DNA of 64,000 bases from Akebia trifoliata (lineage: Eukaryota; Streptophyta; Magnoliopsida; Ranunculales; Lardizabalaceae). The stretch's first letter is position 1; every line of letters starts with the position of its first letter. Positions 11,185 to 23,221 of the stretch are shown one piece after another. Below the pieces are notes generated by a model. That model was given only the letters and a program-made list of their open reading frames with translations, was not told where the DNA came from and did no database searches. The translations under genes and the position numbers were made by a program. Location of the stretch: NCBI GenBank assembly GCA_017979445.1, contig CM030714.1, forward strand, positions 47,445,220-47,509,219, given 5' to 3'.

Positions 11185-11501
11185 ATATTTATATATATAA
11201 AATGAGAGGGTAAAATAACATTTGTACTTAACACCATTTGTGAAAGGGGAAGTAAGTGCAATTGTCAAAATGATAAGGGCTCAAAGTGAAATTATGCCAA
11301 ACCACAAGATATCAAAGTGTAATTTACTCTGCATTTAACATAGAATCCGACAAGTCTTACTAAGTTAGTAAGGATTTCACCCTTATTAAAGGTCCTTGGG
11401 CTCACCTTATGGCATCCAAGAACATGATCCGGAGTTGTGGAGGAAAAAATTCTATTGAGTTGAAAAAAAAAAGTTATTTTTCATTGTTGAATTTTAATTT
11501 A
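11185..11501. other. Intergenic spacer
   Basis: AT-rich sequence without coding potential. It includes TACTAAGTTAGTAAGGATTT, a motif that recurs in diverged form at about 54.4-55.2 kb. Confidence 0.5.
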
Positions 11502-12240
11502 GGGAAAATTACTTAAAGCACCTTTGCAGAAGAATTTCTTTCTAATTAGTTCCTAAGTCTTAGGGTTTCTCTTAATAGTCCATTTAGTAAAACTTTCTTT
11601 TCTAATCAGTCCCTAAACTCTATTCACCATATTTCTCACGATTGAATGCCCTAACCGTTTGACCTCATAATTTTTGTCCAAAAAATTGGATTTTCAACAT
11701 CCCAATTGAGTTTCAGAGACTCCATTATGTCGGAAAGGATTTAAAAAGGAAGAAGAATCCATTTTCAAGAGTTTTTTTCAAGCTTTTTGAAGGCGTATGT
11801 AAAAAACTACGATTTTTTTTTGTTAAAAAAAATCTTCGTATTTTGATGAAAATCAATCAAGGATGATTCTTTTTTGCTTGAAATCATCTAAACAAATCAT
11901 TATCTCAAGTTTTTAGTTGATTTATTTAATGTATTTTTGTAGGAAAAACTCAAAAACTGAAGATGGGTGGGTTTTACCAACATCGAGTTCACCACTTTTT
12001 ATTGTCGAGTTCAACACTTTTAAAAAATTGTCGAATCAACAATAAAAATGTTGAGTTTGACAATAAAAATGTTGACCTCGACAATAAATAAAAAGTGGTT
12101 GGCTTGCCAATAATGAGGGACCATTAAGAAATTTTTTTACTAAATGGACAATTCAGAAACCACGGAATATGTGTGACACGAATGTCCATTTTTTATTTTC
12201 CCTTGATTTTTCTAAATGGACAATTCTAAGCAATTTTCCC
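11502..12240. mobile_element. Mutator-type MITE with 9-bp target duplication (copy 1)
   Basis: The termini GGGAAAATTACTTAAAGCAC and, at the other end, AAGCAATTTTCCC are inverted repeats. The exact 9-bp duplication TTTAATTTA flanks it at 11493-11501 and 12241-12249. A 9-bp target duplication is diagnostic for Mutator-like elements. The interior is AT-rich and non-coding and shares the phrase GTTTCAGAGACTCCATTATG with the copy at 17261-17892. Confidence 0.85.
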
Positions 12241-13839
12241 TTTAATTTAAGTTAAATCTGGGAGTTAGGTGGAAGTTCATTAGCCATCCATTTTCAAAAC
12301 CTTGGATCAAGTTCAAAATAATTTTTTTTATCCAAATTTTTCCATAAAATTTTGCAGGTTGTGGTGTTGGATTGCTAATGTGGTAATCCATTTGAACAAA
12401 ACAACCCTTAGTAAAGCTTAAAATCTTAGTATGTAAGTAAGGAAAGTGTTTCGGTTTTATATAATAGTCCATTAGATCCTCACCTATTTGGTGAATATTT
12501 GATATACCTTCATATTTTCAAACCGATGACATACCCCTAGACTAAAGTTATCAATGGATCGGAACAAAGCTAAAATTTGATTCATTCTGATATGATAACT
12601 TGGATATGGATCGAGGATTTGGATTGCAGTAAGGACATAATTCGATAGGTTTTCGAATCGGTTCTGAATCAGCCATGTCACTATCCGAGAAAACATATAA
12701 ATTATATTGTATATGAAGTTTATTTAGATTATGTATTTCAAAAGGGTTTGATCCGATTATTATTGCATTGGATTTTGATCTTAATATTGGATCTGATAAT
12801 ACCTGATCCAACAAGAGTTTGATCCCATACTTATTGGATCGATTATGAGTCTAATATAGTCCTAATCAGATTGGTACAAATTGATCCATTGTCAACCCTA
12901 CCATTGACGATTGTGTTCTCTGAAAGGCTAAGATAAATAACCTAATGAGCTAGGCTTCAATCTCCATCAAATGATTTTTCTTTCCGATACTAGTCATCTT
13001 CAACCTCTAAAGTAAAATTTTCGACCTCATCTTCAACCTTAAGATTCTCTCTCCTTCGACCTTCAAATCATATGAACAAGATAGAATTTCGGGCAAATAT
13101 AACTAAACCTTTATGTGAAAACTGAAAATTTTAACAAGAAAATTTGATGGCCCGTGTCATTGAAATTTTTTATGTTCCCCAATTCGACGGCTTAGAGCCA
13201 ACAAATTTTATGAGCCTTCGTATTCCCAATTCGAGATTGAGTCACCGATCCTCTCTTGAGACTTGGTCCTACTTATTTTAAAAGAAATTAAAAAAATTAA
13301 AAATAGGTGGGGACGCCTCAAAGGAGGTGTGGGGATCCTTTGTGGTTCCAACACTTGGGCTATAGGCTTATAAGTTTCTTTATCCTTCTATTTTAATGGA
13401 GATCCCAACAACTATATGTAGTTGAAAACTAATGAGATTAGTTTTCAACTAATTTTATATTTGGACATATACTCAAATAAATTACTTATAACAAATTTTC
13501 CAAAGTTTAGGATATTGCCTGAAGGGTCTCATCATATATAGCCTTTCAATTAAGTCCCTCCATCTCACATTATCCCTCAATAAAACCCTTGGGAATAATA
13601 TGCTTTCTAATAATCGGTAATTTCCTATTGATTCCAATGAACATAGAGAATATTTGTCAAACTAAAATAGCTAGAAAAATAATAAACTTGATATAATATC
13701 CTTTATAAGGTAGTGGATAAGTTAACTTGATATAATATGATTGACTGGTTTTCGTAGTAAGTCATAGTCATTATGTCTTATACTTATAATAATGAATTAT
13801 AAGGCGCCATCTTGTTGGGTTAGTTAAAGTTTATGAGTG
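12241..13839. other. Intergenic; degenerate GATCC-rich repeat zone
   Basis: No gene is seen. About 12490-12900 contains many variants of TTGGATCTGATCC-like words on both strands, also found at about 43800-44120 and 57830-58620. This is a diverged dispersed repeat of unknown class. The rest shows nothing recognisable. Confidence 0.45.
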
Positions 13840-14215
13840 TTGATAATGGTGTGTGAATATCTTGTATTCTGTTGGCAGTAGGTTGAGTTGCAGGGGTGAA
13901 GGGGACCCCCTTCCTAATAGGGCTTAAAAAGTTCTTAGGGATTTGGTGGCGGAATCTCCTAACCCAATTTTTCTTAGGGTTATGAAAAGGGTAATTGTGT
14001 AATATTTTCTTAAGGATTTTCTATTTCTGAGGAGATAGACATGTTTTTCATTACTCCTGTTTCTTGAAATAGAGATTTCTAGGGTTGTAAATTTGAAAAG
14101 AAAATAATGATTGTTTTTGTTATGATCCGTGGACATAGGCACATTGTTGAACTATATAAATCCTTGTCTTTTATGAGATATTTATTCTCTTTGTTGTTGC
14201 ATTATTTTCACATAT
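13840..14215 (+). mobile_element. Copia-like LTR remnant
   Basis: It contains GTAATATTTTCTTAAGGATT, then CGTGGACATAGGCACATTG and ATATAAATCCTTGTCTTTTA, which are phrases typical of the 3' half of plant Ty1/copia LTRs. A diverged relative lies at about 59365-59570. No polyprotein sequence adjoins it, so it is a solo or broken LTR. Boundaries are approximate. Confidence 0.5.
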
Positions 14216-14621
14216 ATGACTACATGGGTTTAAAATCCATGTCCATTGATCTCGTTTGTCTTGCAAAAAAATATATATTACTTACAATAATCTTTCACTA
14301 AGAGTATTCTCTTTTATCTCCTAAAAGATATTTTCCTAGTATGTAATTGACACACAACTTTGCAAGACAAGGCATACACATCTCACCAACCGAGAGAAGT
14401 GTTTGTAAACGAAATGGCCTCCTCGAATACCGACTCTCCCTTGATCTAGCGTTTGTATGATTGAGCAATGAAAATGGGTAGAAAATGATTTTCTTGAAAA
14501 TTGCTATTTTCAGGTGTATGATTATGCATTTCTCGGATTTCAATTTTTCACTTAAAGATGGAAAATGTTTGCCCAACCTATTCCCAAGAAAAATGGCTTT
14601 TCCATCTCATATATATATATA
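14216..14621. other. Intergenic spacer
   Basis: No coding or repeat assignment could be made for this AT-rich interval. Confidence 0.4.
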
Positions 14622-14750
14622 TTTTTTTTAATATTTTTATCGGTAAGCCTATTTTTAATAAGTTCAGTAACTTGGTGCTTGTGAGATTTGAACCCAGGTA
14701 TCTGTTATCATCACCCAAAGACTTTACCAACTGGGCCACCTGTCACCTGC
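14622..14750 (-). mobile_element. tRNA-derived SINE
   Basis: On the minus strand a Pol III A box (TGGCCCAGTTGGTAAAG, about 14738-14722) is followed at typical spacing by a B box (GGGTTCAAATCTC, about 14695-14683), then a short non-tRNA body running into a T/A-rich tail. The tRNA-like part cannot fold as an intact tRNA, so a SINE head is the better reading. Confidence 0.6.
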
Positions 14751-17260
14751 ATCTCATAACATTAGTCTCTCACAATTATCCTCGCCCCTGAACAACAACC
14801 AACTCTCTTTTTGACATTTTCCTTCATATTCCCAAATATATAATACAAAGGAATGTTAGTTTTTTGGATATTGATATTTCAATGTATACCTTATACATCA
14901 ACTAGCTTGGTATGTGAGTAATTACTGTGCTATGAGTGGAGTTAGATTTGGAAAGACAAGAAAAATAACTTTTGCCCTTTATCATTGGCTACATATATAT
15001 AGTAATTATTGGATTTGTAGATAATGTTTCATATTTGATGTCATGTATGGCTTGAGTTGCTCCTAAACATAGTAAAAAATTTCTTGTAAAATTCTCTTAA
15101 CAAGGGCTCGTCGGTTAAATCTACGAAACGAAGAGTTAATCATCAATTTATCAATTACTCACCAAATATAATTACATTGTTATCTTCCATCCTCATTTTT
15201 TTTCTTCTTCCCCATTCAAATAAATAAGATAGAATTTTTAGGGAGATTGAAGATGATGGGTTTTAGTAAGAAATTTGTATAATTTCCCAAAAACGATTTA
15301 GATTATTTTACGAAACTTTTTCTGAATTTATCCAAATCAACCAAATTGAACCTTATCAAAAAATTACCTACATCCAAACTTGGTTGTTGTGATCTTTACA
15401 AACAATTGTTACCTTTTGACCCCATAGGACAAAAGAGTGTGGAAAAAGACTTGATGTCAATCAAAATACTATATTTTGTTAGTTAGCGTCCATTGGGAGA
15501 AAATGTTGTTCCCCAATGATACCTTGTTCAAAAGTTTCTTTAATTCACATTCTTTTCTTGTTGAATGATTTAAGAAAAATATATAATTTTCATTGATAAA
15601 TTAATCATTTTAGGAAAAATTATTGTTAAACTTCTCTGCCATGTAGGAATGACAATTTTGCCCAACCCACTCTTTAAATGGTTTTGGGACGATTTTGATA
15701 TTAAAAATGACAAATCAAATTAATTTGAGGACGGGGTCGATTTAGATATATCTCACCCTGTTAACCCATTTTTTATTAGGATGTGCATCTTCTAAAATCT
15801 TATGAGGATTTGCTTTGATTTAAAAAAATATGGAGACTTTCCAATTTGATTAAGAAAAGTTAAAAAAATTGTGTTAAAACCCGTTGCCATCCCTACTGTC
15901 ATGTGTAAAACAAGTGGAGAATGCAAATTATTTATTCATCTTGTTATCGTAAGGAGAATTTCATTTGGTTGCATTTATATTCCCTATTTAATTTTGTGGA
16001 CCATTTCTTTTTTTTTCTTTTCTTCTTCTTTTCTTTGTTTTTTTGATGATGGGGGTTTCGGACCTGACTAACAAGGGCATGGTAACTGGCATCTTAGAGC
16101 ACTGCATCTAGTCCAAATCCAAATCCCTTGTATGCATGCAATACCTCACAAATCATGCATACCAAGTAACTAGGGATAAATCTCTGTGGGACACAATTTT
16201 AGAGGGATGCCTTGGTCATTGCACCCAATGCTCGTTGGTTGACCATTTCAAACAAAATTTCCTTTTTGATATATTAATACTTAATCATACTTTTGATGAT
16301 AAGGGTAATAATTCGTAGAAATTGTTAGCATCCATTGAGGAGAAGGAGGAGAGAATTGATGACACTTCCTAGTTATCAAAGGATTCCTATCCTTTGAGGA
16401 TTATATGTCCAAATGGGATTCATTGATAAGGTAACTATTAGTGTTATTTCTTGGGTTGAAGGGGGAATAATTTACATATTAGTTATTTAACAGCTCTCAT
16501 TGTTTAATGTGAGCCTACCCATAGATTGATTTTCTTAAATGGCCCATAGCCTTAAATTGAGATTAGTGGAAATTTTAAAAGTCCAACATAGTTTTAAAAC
16601 TTTGGATGATTAAAAAAATGTGATTTAGACATACATCCACGTTTGGATGAATATCGGATGTTACCTCCTATATTTTCATGCAAAATGATGATATCCCCTC
16701 AACCTTAATCTTCTTTGATAGACTAATTGGAAATGACTTAAATGCCCTCATTATCAATCTTTAATGAAAAACCTTGTTTTTCATGCAAAAATCTATCATC
16801 TTTAAACTCTTCAACTTTTATTATCAATTAGAGAAGATTGAGATCAAGATAAGGGTATTTAGGTCATTTTTATTAATCAATTAGAGAAGATTGAGATCAA
16901 GGGGTACATATCATTAATTTGAAAACACAAGAGTATATCTTAAACATTCACCAAAAGGTAGAAGGGGTATGTCCAAATCACTCAAATAAATAAAGGTTGA
17001 ACCCACTAAGAAAAGTTCCTAAAATATACCCCACTTGCTTAAATGAGTTGGTGACATAGATGATAAAGAAAGCACCTTTTAGGGTGTCCTATGTGATCTG
17101 AACCAACAACCAATTTATATTTTCTTAATCTCTAAGGCAAATGATGTTTCTACCTAAATGAATTTTAAATGCATCATTGTCCTTGAAACAAGGTTGATTT
17201 GATGAGCTAGATGAAGGAGGTTGTGTAGAGGGTGTGATTGAAGATAAAAGGTAGTTTCAT
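14751..17260. other. Intergenic, no gene seen
   Basis: AT-rich sequence with scattered short open frames but no recognisable protein. About 16630-16990 contains dispersed-repeat phrases (AATCTTCTTTGATAGACTAA) that recur in diverged form near 18000. Confidence 0.5.
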
Positions 17261-17892
17261 AAAAAAATTACTTAAAAGGACCATTTAGTAAACTTTTATT
17301 TTCTTAACAATCCCGGGATCTCATCTCCCACATTTCGAATTCATCATTTTCATTAAAAAAAATTAGATTTTTGGCATCTCAATCGAGTTTCGGAGACTCC
17401 ATTCCGTCGAAAAGGATTTAAGAAGGAAGAAGAAACCATTTTCAAGAAATTTTTCACTTTTTTTTCTCAATTTTTTTAGAAAAATTGATTAAGAATGACT
17501 TTTTTTGGTTGAAATCATCTAAACATGTTATCTCAAGTTTTTAGTCAATCCTTCTAAGTATATTAGTTGAAAAACTCGAGGATTGAAAATGGGCTAGTTT
17601 TACTTGTGTCGAGTTCACTACTTTTTATTTTAAAAGTGGTGAATTCGACAGTAAATAGTGGTGAGTTCGACAATAAATAATGTGAAATCGACTGTAAATA
17701 AAAAAGCGTCAAGTTCGACAAGAAATAAAAAGTGATGAACTCCACAGTAAATAAAAAATCAGTGAGTTCACCAATAATGAGGAACCATTAAAAAACAAAA
17801 AGTTTACTAAATGTCCTATCAAGTTACTGTGCAAAATTTAGGGACTATTTAGAAATAAATCCCTCCGTCAAGGTCCTTTAAGTAATTTTCCC
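17261..17892. mobile_element. Mutator-type MITE with 9-bp target duplication (copy 2)
   Basis: It is flanked by the exact 9-bp duplication TAGTTTCAT at 17252-17260 and 17893-17901. The right terminus GGTCCTTTAAGTAATTTTCC pairs with the left terminus AAATTACTTAAAAGGACC; the leading GGG of the family has mutated to AAA on the left. The interior shares GTTTCGGAGACTCCATTCCG and GAAGGAAGAAGAAACC with copy 1. It is non-coding. Confidence 0.85.
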
Positions 17893-18864
17893 TAGTTTCA
17901 TTCTAGGTTGAGGAAATATAGGTAAAGCTTAGGGGTAATTTAGACATGACCCTCTAGGTTTTGGTAAATATTTTAAATACCTCTTGCATTTTGAAAGCAA
18001 TGAAATGCCATTTGACTTTGATCTTCTTTGTGAGACTATTTGAAAATGATCAAAATAGCCCCATCTTCAAACTCTAACCAAGATTATTGATTAGAGTAAA
18101 AAAATTGATTTATTTGGCACTCATGATATAAAATTATTGATTTTTTTCCCTTAAAACCCATCATCGTCTTCAACCTTGTTTCTATTGGCGAAGTCATCTA
18201 TGTTAAATGTTACTTATTTTATTCTCATTGATTTAAAGAATAAAAAAATAGAGAAAGTTGAATAATTAATCAAATCATACCAAGAACAAGTGACAATCTT
18301 GTCACCAAAATCCGAGTTTGAAGATGATTTTTTTTGGGAAAAAAAATTAAGGGTTTTCTCAAATATTCAGAGTTATCTCAAATATTCATTAAAATATGGG
18401 TTATTATCTATAGTTTTCCATCTTCTAACATGAATCCCAGTCCTTCAAATTAAATTGAAGGACAGGACTTGTTTAGTCAATCCCAAATATTTGCATTATA
18501 AACACAACATTGGTTGATATCCTTGCACCAAGTTGATATCCTTGCACCAAATTCAAACCATGGAATAAATTATTCTACACAAACCTTTTAATTTCACAAG
18601 ATGAAAAATTGTGAAAAAATAACAAATACTAAAGAAATTAAATGCTTTGCATCACAATCTAAACCTCATTTTTTTGTGGGGGGTTTGGTATGTATTTGCA
18701 CCAACATATAAATGAAGAAATAATCCTTGAAAAGATCCATATCAAACACCTTTCCTAGAGGCTTTCTCTAGAGTTCTTCCCTCCTGGCTTTGTTCTAATC
18801 TAGCCCAAACACGCTTAATGGTGGAGTTATTGATGAGATCCGATGCACGTGTTTGTATGATTAT
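17893..18864. other. 3' flank of LecRK copy 1
   Basis: Non-coding AT-rich sequence, including a short tandem repeat of GTTGATATCCTTGCACCA at about 18513-18550. Its right part is the native 3' flank of the first LecRK gene and is not included in the tandem duplication. Confidence 0.5.
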
Positions 18865-18903
18865 GGCCTCAAAGATCATAACGTCCGCAAATAGAGCACA
18901 TAG

Positions 18904-20994
18904 TCATCGGCCATCCGTTATAATGTCGGACCAAGGAAGCGACATAGATGATGATAATGACTGTCTAATCTCCTCAAAGGTGGGGTGACTTCCATATCTC
19001 AAGCTTCGACGATACTTGGACCACATCGCACTTGGCTTCATCTTGTCGAGCATACACACCTCCATTCCTTCACATTCCGATTCATTGGCATTGGATGTTC
19101 CCTCCAACACTTTCACCACTTGTCTCATAGTAGGCCGAGCTTTCGGGTCAGGATACGCACATAACAACCCTAAATGAAGCAATCTCTCGACCTCGTCATT
19201 GTCGAACCCACCTGTAACCCTTAACCGCTCATCTAGTGCACACACCAACTCGCCTTTCTCCATTAGTCCCCACACCCAATCGACCAAAGGTGGCTTCCCA
19301 TCCTCTATCGGTCTCCGCCCACAAACAACCTCAAGAATTAAAATCCCAAAACCAAACACATCGGTCTGCACTGATGCCCGCCCACTTCGAACCACTTCAG
19401 GTGCCATGTACCCCACCGTTCCAACGACACGTGTAGTGCTCATCGCCTGCCCATGCCCGTGCATTCTAGCCAACCCGAAATCGCCTAACCTCCCATTCAT
19501 GTCCTTATCTATTAAGACATTACTAGCCTTTATGTCTCTATGTAAGACTCTAGCTTCCCAGCCCTCATGAAGGTAGAGAACCCCTGAAGCCACATCTTTC
19601 AAGACTCTTACCCTATCTTCCCAACCCAAAATCAAACACGCTTCACATTCAAAAACCCTCTTATCCAAACTCCCATTCTCCATGAAATCATAAACCAATA
19701 TCAAGCTTCCCTTATCTCTTTTACACCAACCTCTCAATCCAACCAAGTTCCTATGTTTTAAGCGGCCGAGGCTCGAAATCTCAGCCAAGAATTCTCTCAT
19801 CCCTTCTTCGTTTTTGTGCGAAAACCTCTTCACAGCAACCTCAACTCCTCCCATTACCCCCTTATAAACCTTACCATTCCCACCAAACCCAATAACATTT
19901 TCTTCTGAAAATCCCTTTGTCGCCGCATAAATTTCCTGATAATTAATTCGATGAGGCCAATACTCCAATTCCCATTCTTCCATATCTTCTCTCTCCCTCT
20001 TTCGCCTTCGTTTCCTCTTCACCCAAAACAGAGAAATCCCAACACCACAACTCATAAGAAACACAATCAAGATTGTAATCCCTGCAATGAACCCTTTAGA
20101 GCGAAAAAGAGAACTCTTCGGAGGAATAAATGACGGTAAATTCGAAGTAATCAACCAATCACCACTCACCGATGAGTTCGAATTACTAAAACTCCATGAC
20201 AAAATCCTGTGACTTTCAACTAATCTTCCCGTTGCCGCGCAGAATCCAACATACATTTCATCTAAAAGAACCTCGGAAAGATCAAGAGTGACGTTAATTA
20301 ATGGCTTTTTAGGCCTTTTAACGCCCGCTTGAGCCATAGTTACAGTTAATTGAGAATTCGAGTAATCGATCCATACTTGATAGTTAACACCATTATTCAA
20401 GCTAAGTTCATCAAAATCCGAACCATCATCAGGCCAGAATCCAGCAGATTGAGCAGTGAATGATGAAAGAGAATTCACATCAACACCAACATGATTGTCG
20501 TCGATGTCATTGAATTCTGGGTTCATGAATAAATCGAATTCGATACCAAACACGTGGTTTGAAGGATCACCGTCGTTAGTTCTATTGAAGAGTCCAAGAT
20601 GTTGAGCTGAACTAGTACCTTCTATACCAATAGAAGGCGAAAAGATGAATCCTAGGCCATGGCCTGGTAGAGTATCTTTGTATCTAGCAATAGAGAAGAT
20701 GAAAGATGTCGAAAAGGGAAGAATTTGATTAGAATTTGGCAATTTTGTGGGTATTTTTGATGGATAAAGAACTCGGCCAATTGAGAAAGATGAATGATTT
20801 GTGAGAGAAATAACATTTGATTCAAGAGATGAGTTTCCAAAGAATAAGAGACTGGAGGAGTTGAAAGTGTTGAATGTGAAATCGAGAGACGAAGAAGTCG
20901 ATATGAGGGATAAGATTTTGATTAGTAGTAGTAGTAGTAGTAGAAGATGATTTAGCTTCATTGGAAGAGACAAATAGCTTATAGTTTCTCTCAT
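18904..20994 (-). CDS. L-type lectin-domain receptor kinase, LecRK-VII type (copy 1, full length)
   Basis: An intronless 696-residue receptor kinase. The chosen start is the ATG at 20994 (MRETISYLSL); a second ATG at 20961 (MKLNHLLLL) also gives a good signal peptide and may be the true start. Order: signal peptide to about residue 35; legume-lectin ectodomain about 36-272 (LDFTFNTFN, FSTSFIFSI, HVFGIEFDLF, DDNHVGVDVNS, NYQVWIDY); transmembrane segment about 301-324 followed by a basic stretch; kinase domain with GFGGNGKV (369-376), the VAVKR lysine 389, HRDIKASN (485-492), DFG 505-507 and APE 531-533. All catalytic residues are present, of RD type. Length and the MEEWELEYWPHRI juxtamembrane motif fit Arabidopsis LecRK-VII. 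It should act at the plasma membrane in signalling; family members are linked to defence and pollen or wall sensing, but the ligand is unknown. The C-terminus ends WSDIITDGR. Confidence 0.95.
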   Translation of the reverse strand: MRETISYLSLPMKLNHLLLLLLLLIKILSLISTSSSLDFTFNTFNSSSLLFFGNSSLESNVISLTNHSSFSIGRVLYPSKIPTKLPNSNQILPFSTSFIFSIARYKDTLPGHGLGFIFSPSIGIEGTSSAQHLGLFNRTNDGDPSNHVFGIEFDLFMNPEFNDIDDNHVGVDVNSLSSFTAQSAGFWPDDGSDFDELSLNNGVNYQVWIDYSNSQLTVTMAQAGVKRPKKPLINVTLDLSEVLLDEMYVGFCAATGRLVESHRILSWSFSNSNSSVSGDWLITSNLPSFIPPKSSLFRSKGFIAGITILIVFLMSCGVGISLFWVKRKRRRKREREDMEEWELEYWPHRINYQEIYAATKGFSEENVIGFGGNGKVYKGVMGGVEVAVKRFSHKNEEGMREFLAEISSLGRLKHRNLVGLRGWCKRDKGSLILVYDFMENGSLDKRVFECEACLILGWEDRVRVLKDVASGVLYLHEGWEARVLHRDIKASNVLIDKDMNGRLGDFGLARMHGHGQAMSTTRVVGTVGYMAPEVVRSGRASVQTDVFGFGILILEVVCGRRPIEDGKPPLVDWVWGLMEKGELVCALDERLRVTGGFDNDEVERLLHLGLLCAYPDPKARPTMRQVVKVLEGTSNANESECEGMEVCMLDKMKPSAMWSKYRRSLRYGSHPTFEEIRQSLSSSMSLPWSDIITDGR

Positions 20995-21160
20995 GGAGAG
21001 AGATCTGAGGAAATGAAAGAGAGGAAGAAACACAAGGTTTTGTAATTTTGTTTAAATAACTTAGAATGGGATAGCGTTATGGATTGGAGAAAACTCTCTT
21101 TGACTTTAATCAACGTTTTAGGGCCAATGGAGTAAATATATATATATATTTATTTTTATT
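20995..21160 (-). promoter_or_regulatory. Probable core promoter and leader of LecRK copy 1
   Basis: Upstream of the start on the minus strand are a T/A-rich TATA-like run (about 21152-21137) and, on the plus strand at 21100-21105, TTGACT, which matches the W-box core bound by WRKY factors. The same arrangement is preserved upstream of copy 2. W boxes are short and common, so inducibility is only a suggestion. Confidence 0.3.
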
Positions 21161-22591
21161 ATTTTTTCTTTGATGAAAGGGAAGAGGGAGTGTTTTACGA
21201 AAATGTCCAAGTCTTTTACCAAAATTATTGAACCAATCTTTTTTCATTTTTGATATTTAAGTATGGATTATATATCTTTAACCAATCAAATACTCCAAAT
21301 GACCAGGTCACGAGATTTAATTGGAGTAATACACATCCAAGACTGAAGGAACATATACACTCAACACTCCCCCTCACCTATAAGGGTCGAAAGAATTTAA
21401 CCCGTGACTTATACAAACCTAACTTTCTGATACCATGTTAACCAACCAACTACTTCAAAAGACCAATCATTTGAAAAGAAAGAGTACTATGAATATAAGA
21501 AAGTCATGAGACTTAACTAGGGTATAAAAGACCTGAGAGTAGAGGAAAAATATACACTCAACATATTTCATATATATTGTGAACCTTCATTAAGTTCAAG
21601 GGCATAAGGGTAAAATTATCAAATTATTAGTATGAATTTTTTTAATTATTTTTGTAAAAAATATATTATGTAATCAAGTATATGACCATTTTCATAAATA
21701 TTAAAAAAGCCTGGATGGCTTAATAGCTCTGATAAATCGCTGGTAGATCTTTTTTGTAAAAAATTAGTTATGAAATCACATATATGATCGATAAATATCA
21801 TAAAATATGATTAGTTCAGTAATTCTAACAAAATACATAAGTATTTTAGTAATTTTCCTTTTTAATTTTGATAGAGAGAGGATATTTTGATCCATGAGTG
21901 AGATCAAAATCGCCTCAAAACTCATTAGAGTCGGCCCAACTCGATAGAAAAATCTCGAAAACATGGATTTCAAGGGGGCATGTCATCAATTTAAAAATAT
22001 AAAAGTATATCTAAAATATACACATAATCTCTAAGAAGTTTGCCTAAATCACCCATAATGAAATGTGGTTTAATCTGATGGTAGAAGTCATTTAGGTCTA
22101 AAACTCTTCATTAATTTAATTTTAATTAGGGGCACTTTGGGCTTTTGCACCTTATCTGTGCGGGCATGTGAAGGGAAGCCAAAAGGTTGGCGGCTGCCGA
22201 CTTTACAGAAAAATAAAGAAAAAAAACTAGAATTGCCCCTGAAAGAGAAGGAAAGAGGGCTTTTGACTTGTACCTTTGTTCAATACTGTAGGGCTGAAAA
22301 GAGTGCCTGGAGCTGCACCACAGACTCGTCAACGGTTACATGTCAATTTCACTATAGTTGGCAAGCTTATTATTAGCCTGCCAGTGTTAATGGATCGGAT
22401 TTGGGTTAAGTCTTGAATGGGTTGTGGGTCAGCTTTTAGTCGGGTCAAAAAAGTTGGGGCATTCGGTTTGGATTTTAGAAGCCAATTTTTGATGATAATC
22501 CAATGGTCATATTTGATCGATGTAGTAACCTTATCACTATTTAATTTCTCTTCGTATTGAATTATAAAAAGACTAAGGATAAATTGACTAT

Positions 22592-22676
22592 GACATGGTA
22601 ATGGCACCGAACCGTAGATCTTTTTCTTGTGTATCCCGAAGAAAAAGATCCATGATTTTGTGCCCTTATCACATCA
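22592..22676. mobile_element. ~90-bp palindromic MITE (GGCAC...GTGCC family)
   Basis: A near-perfect hairpin: GACATGGTAATGGCACCGAA and TAGATCTTTTTCTTG on the left pair with AAGAAAAAGATCCATG and TTTTGTGCCCTTATCACATC on the right. Relatives lie at 23466-23556, 34451-34535, 35326-35417, 59258-59340 and, diverged, 56973-57122. It is non-coding. Confidence 0.7.
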
Positions 22677-23010
22677 TCCACATATAAATCGTGTATCTTT
22701 AGTGCATTAATTTATCACAACTCTTATAAAAATTGAACATTAAAGAATAATAAATGAGCCAAGCCATCATGGGCCTAGTATGACATGAGTGAGAAAATGA
22801 TTCATATTGATTTTCTTACACAAATCTGGTCCCTTACGGATCAAAATGGCCAATTGACTCTATTAGGGCTGATGTGTCTACCCCAACTATGGCTAGACTT
22901 GAACCGAGTCAAGGTGTAGTACAACGTAGACCTCAAAATAATTCATGTTTATTTTCATACACGACACATGGTCCCTTTTAGACCAAATGACTCATGGATA
23001 CCCTTAGGAT

Positions 23011-23221
23011 AACCCACCCATGGGTTGCCTAAGGGGTAAGGGCGAGCACATGAAGTGTGGGTTAGGTGCACGTCACGACATCACGGGTTCGATTACCCTC
23101 TTGGGTTTTTCTCATGATTTAATTGGGGGATCATGGCGGTGGGTTGTTGTGGTAGTCCTCCCCGAGATTAGTCGTGGTGCGCCAAACTGGCCCAAACACT
23201 CTGTTAGCAACAAAAAAAAAA
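23011..23221 (+). mobile_element. tRNA-derived SINE with 14-bp target duplication (unit 1)
   Basis: The body is flanked by the exact duplication GATACCCTTAGGAT at 22997-23010 and 23222-23235. It has an A-box-like GGGTTGCCTAAGGGGTAAGG, a B box GGGTTCGATTAC, a non-tRNA region and a terminal poly(A) tract (CAACAAAAAAAAAA). These are the standard marks of LINE-mobilised SINE insertion. It is non-coding. Confidence 0.85.

Noticed and set aside
13924..14142. Short open frame on the minus strand
   Set aside because: It lies antisense inside a copia-like LTR remnant and has no protein resemblance.
19199..19570. Open frames on the plus strand opposite the LecRK genes (also 31057-31428)
   Set aside because: They mirror the kinase coding sequence, show no family features of their own and arise from codon bias.
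18904..21033. A longer LecRK copy 1 frame beginning 13 codons upstream of the ATG at 20994
   Set aside because: The first codon would be GTG, not ATG, and the ATG at 20994 is shared with copy 2.
23040..23110. tRNA gene
   Set aside because: The B-box-like sequence belongs to a SINE with poly(A) and target duplications; no cloverleaf could be drawn.
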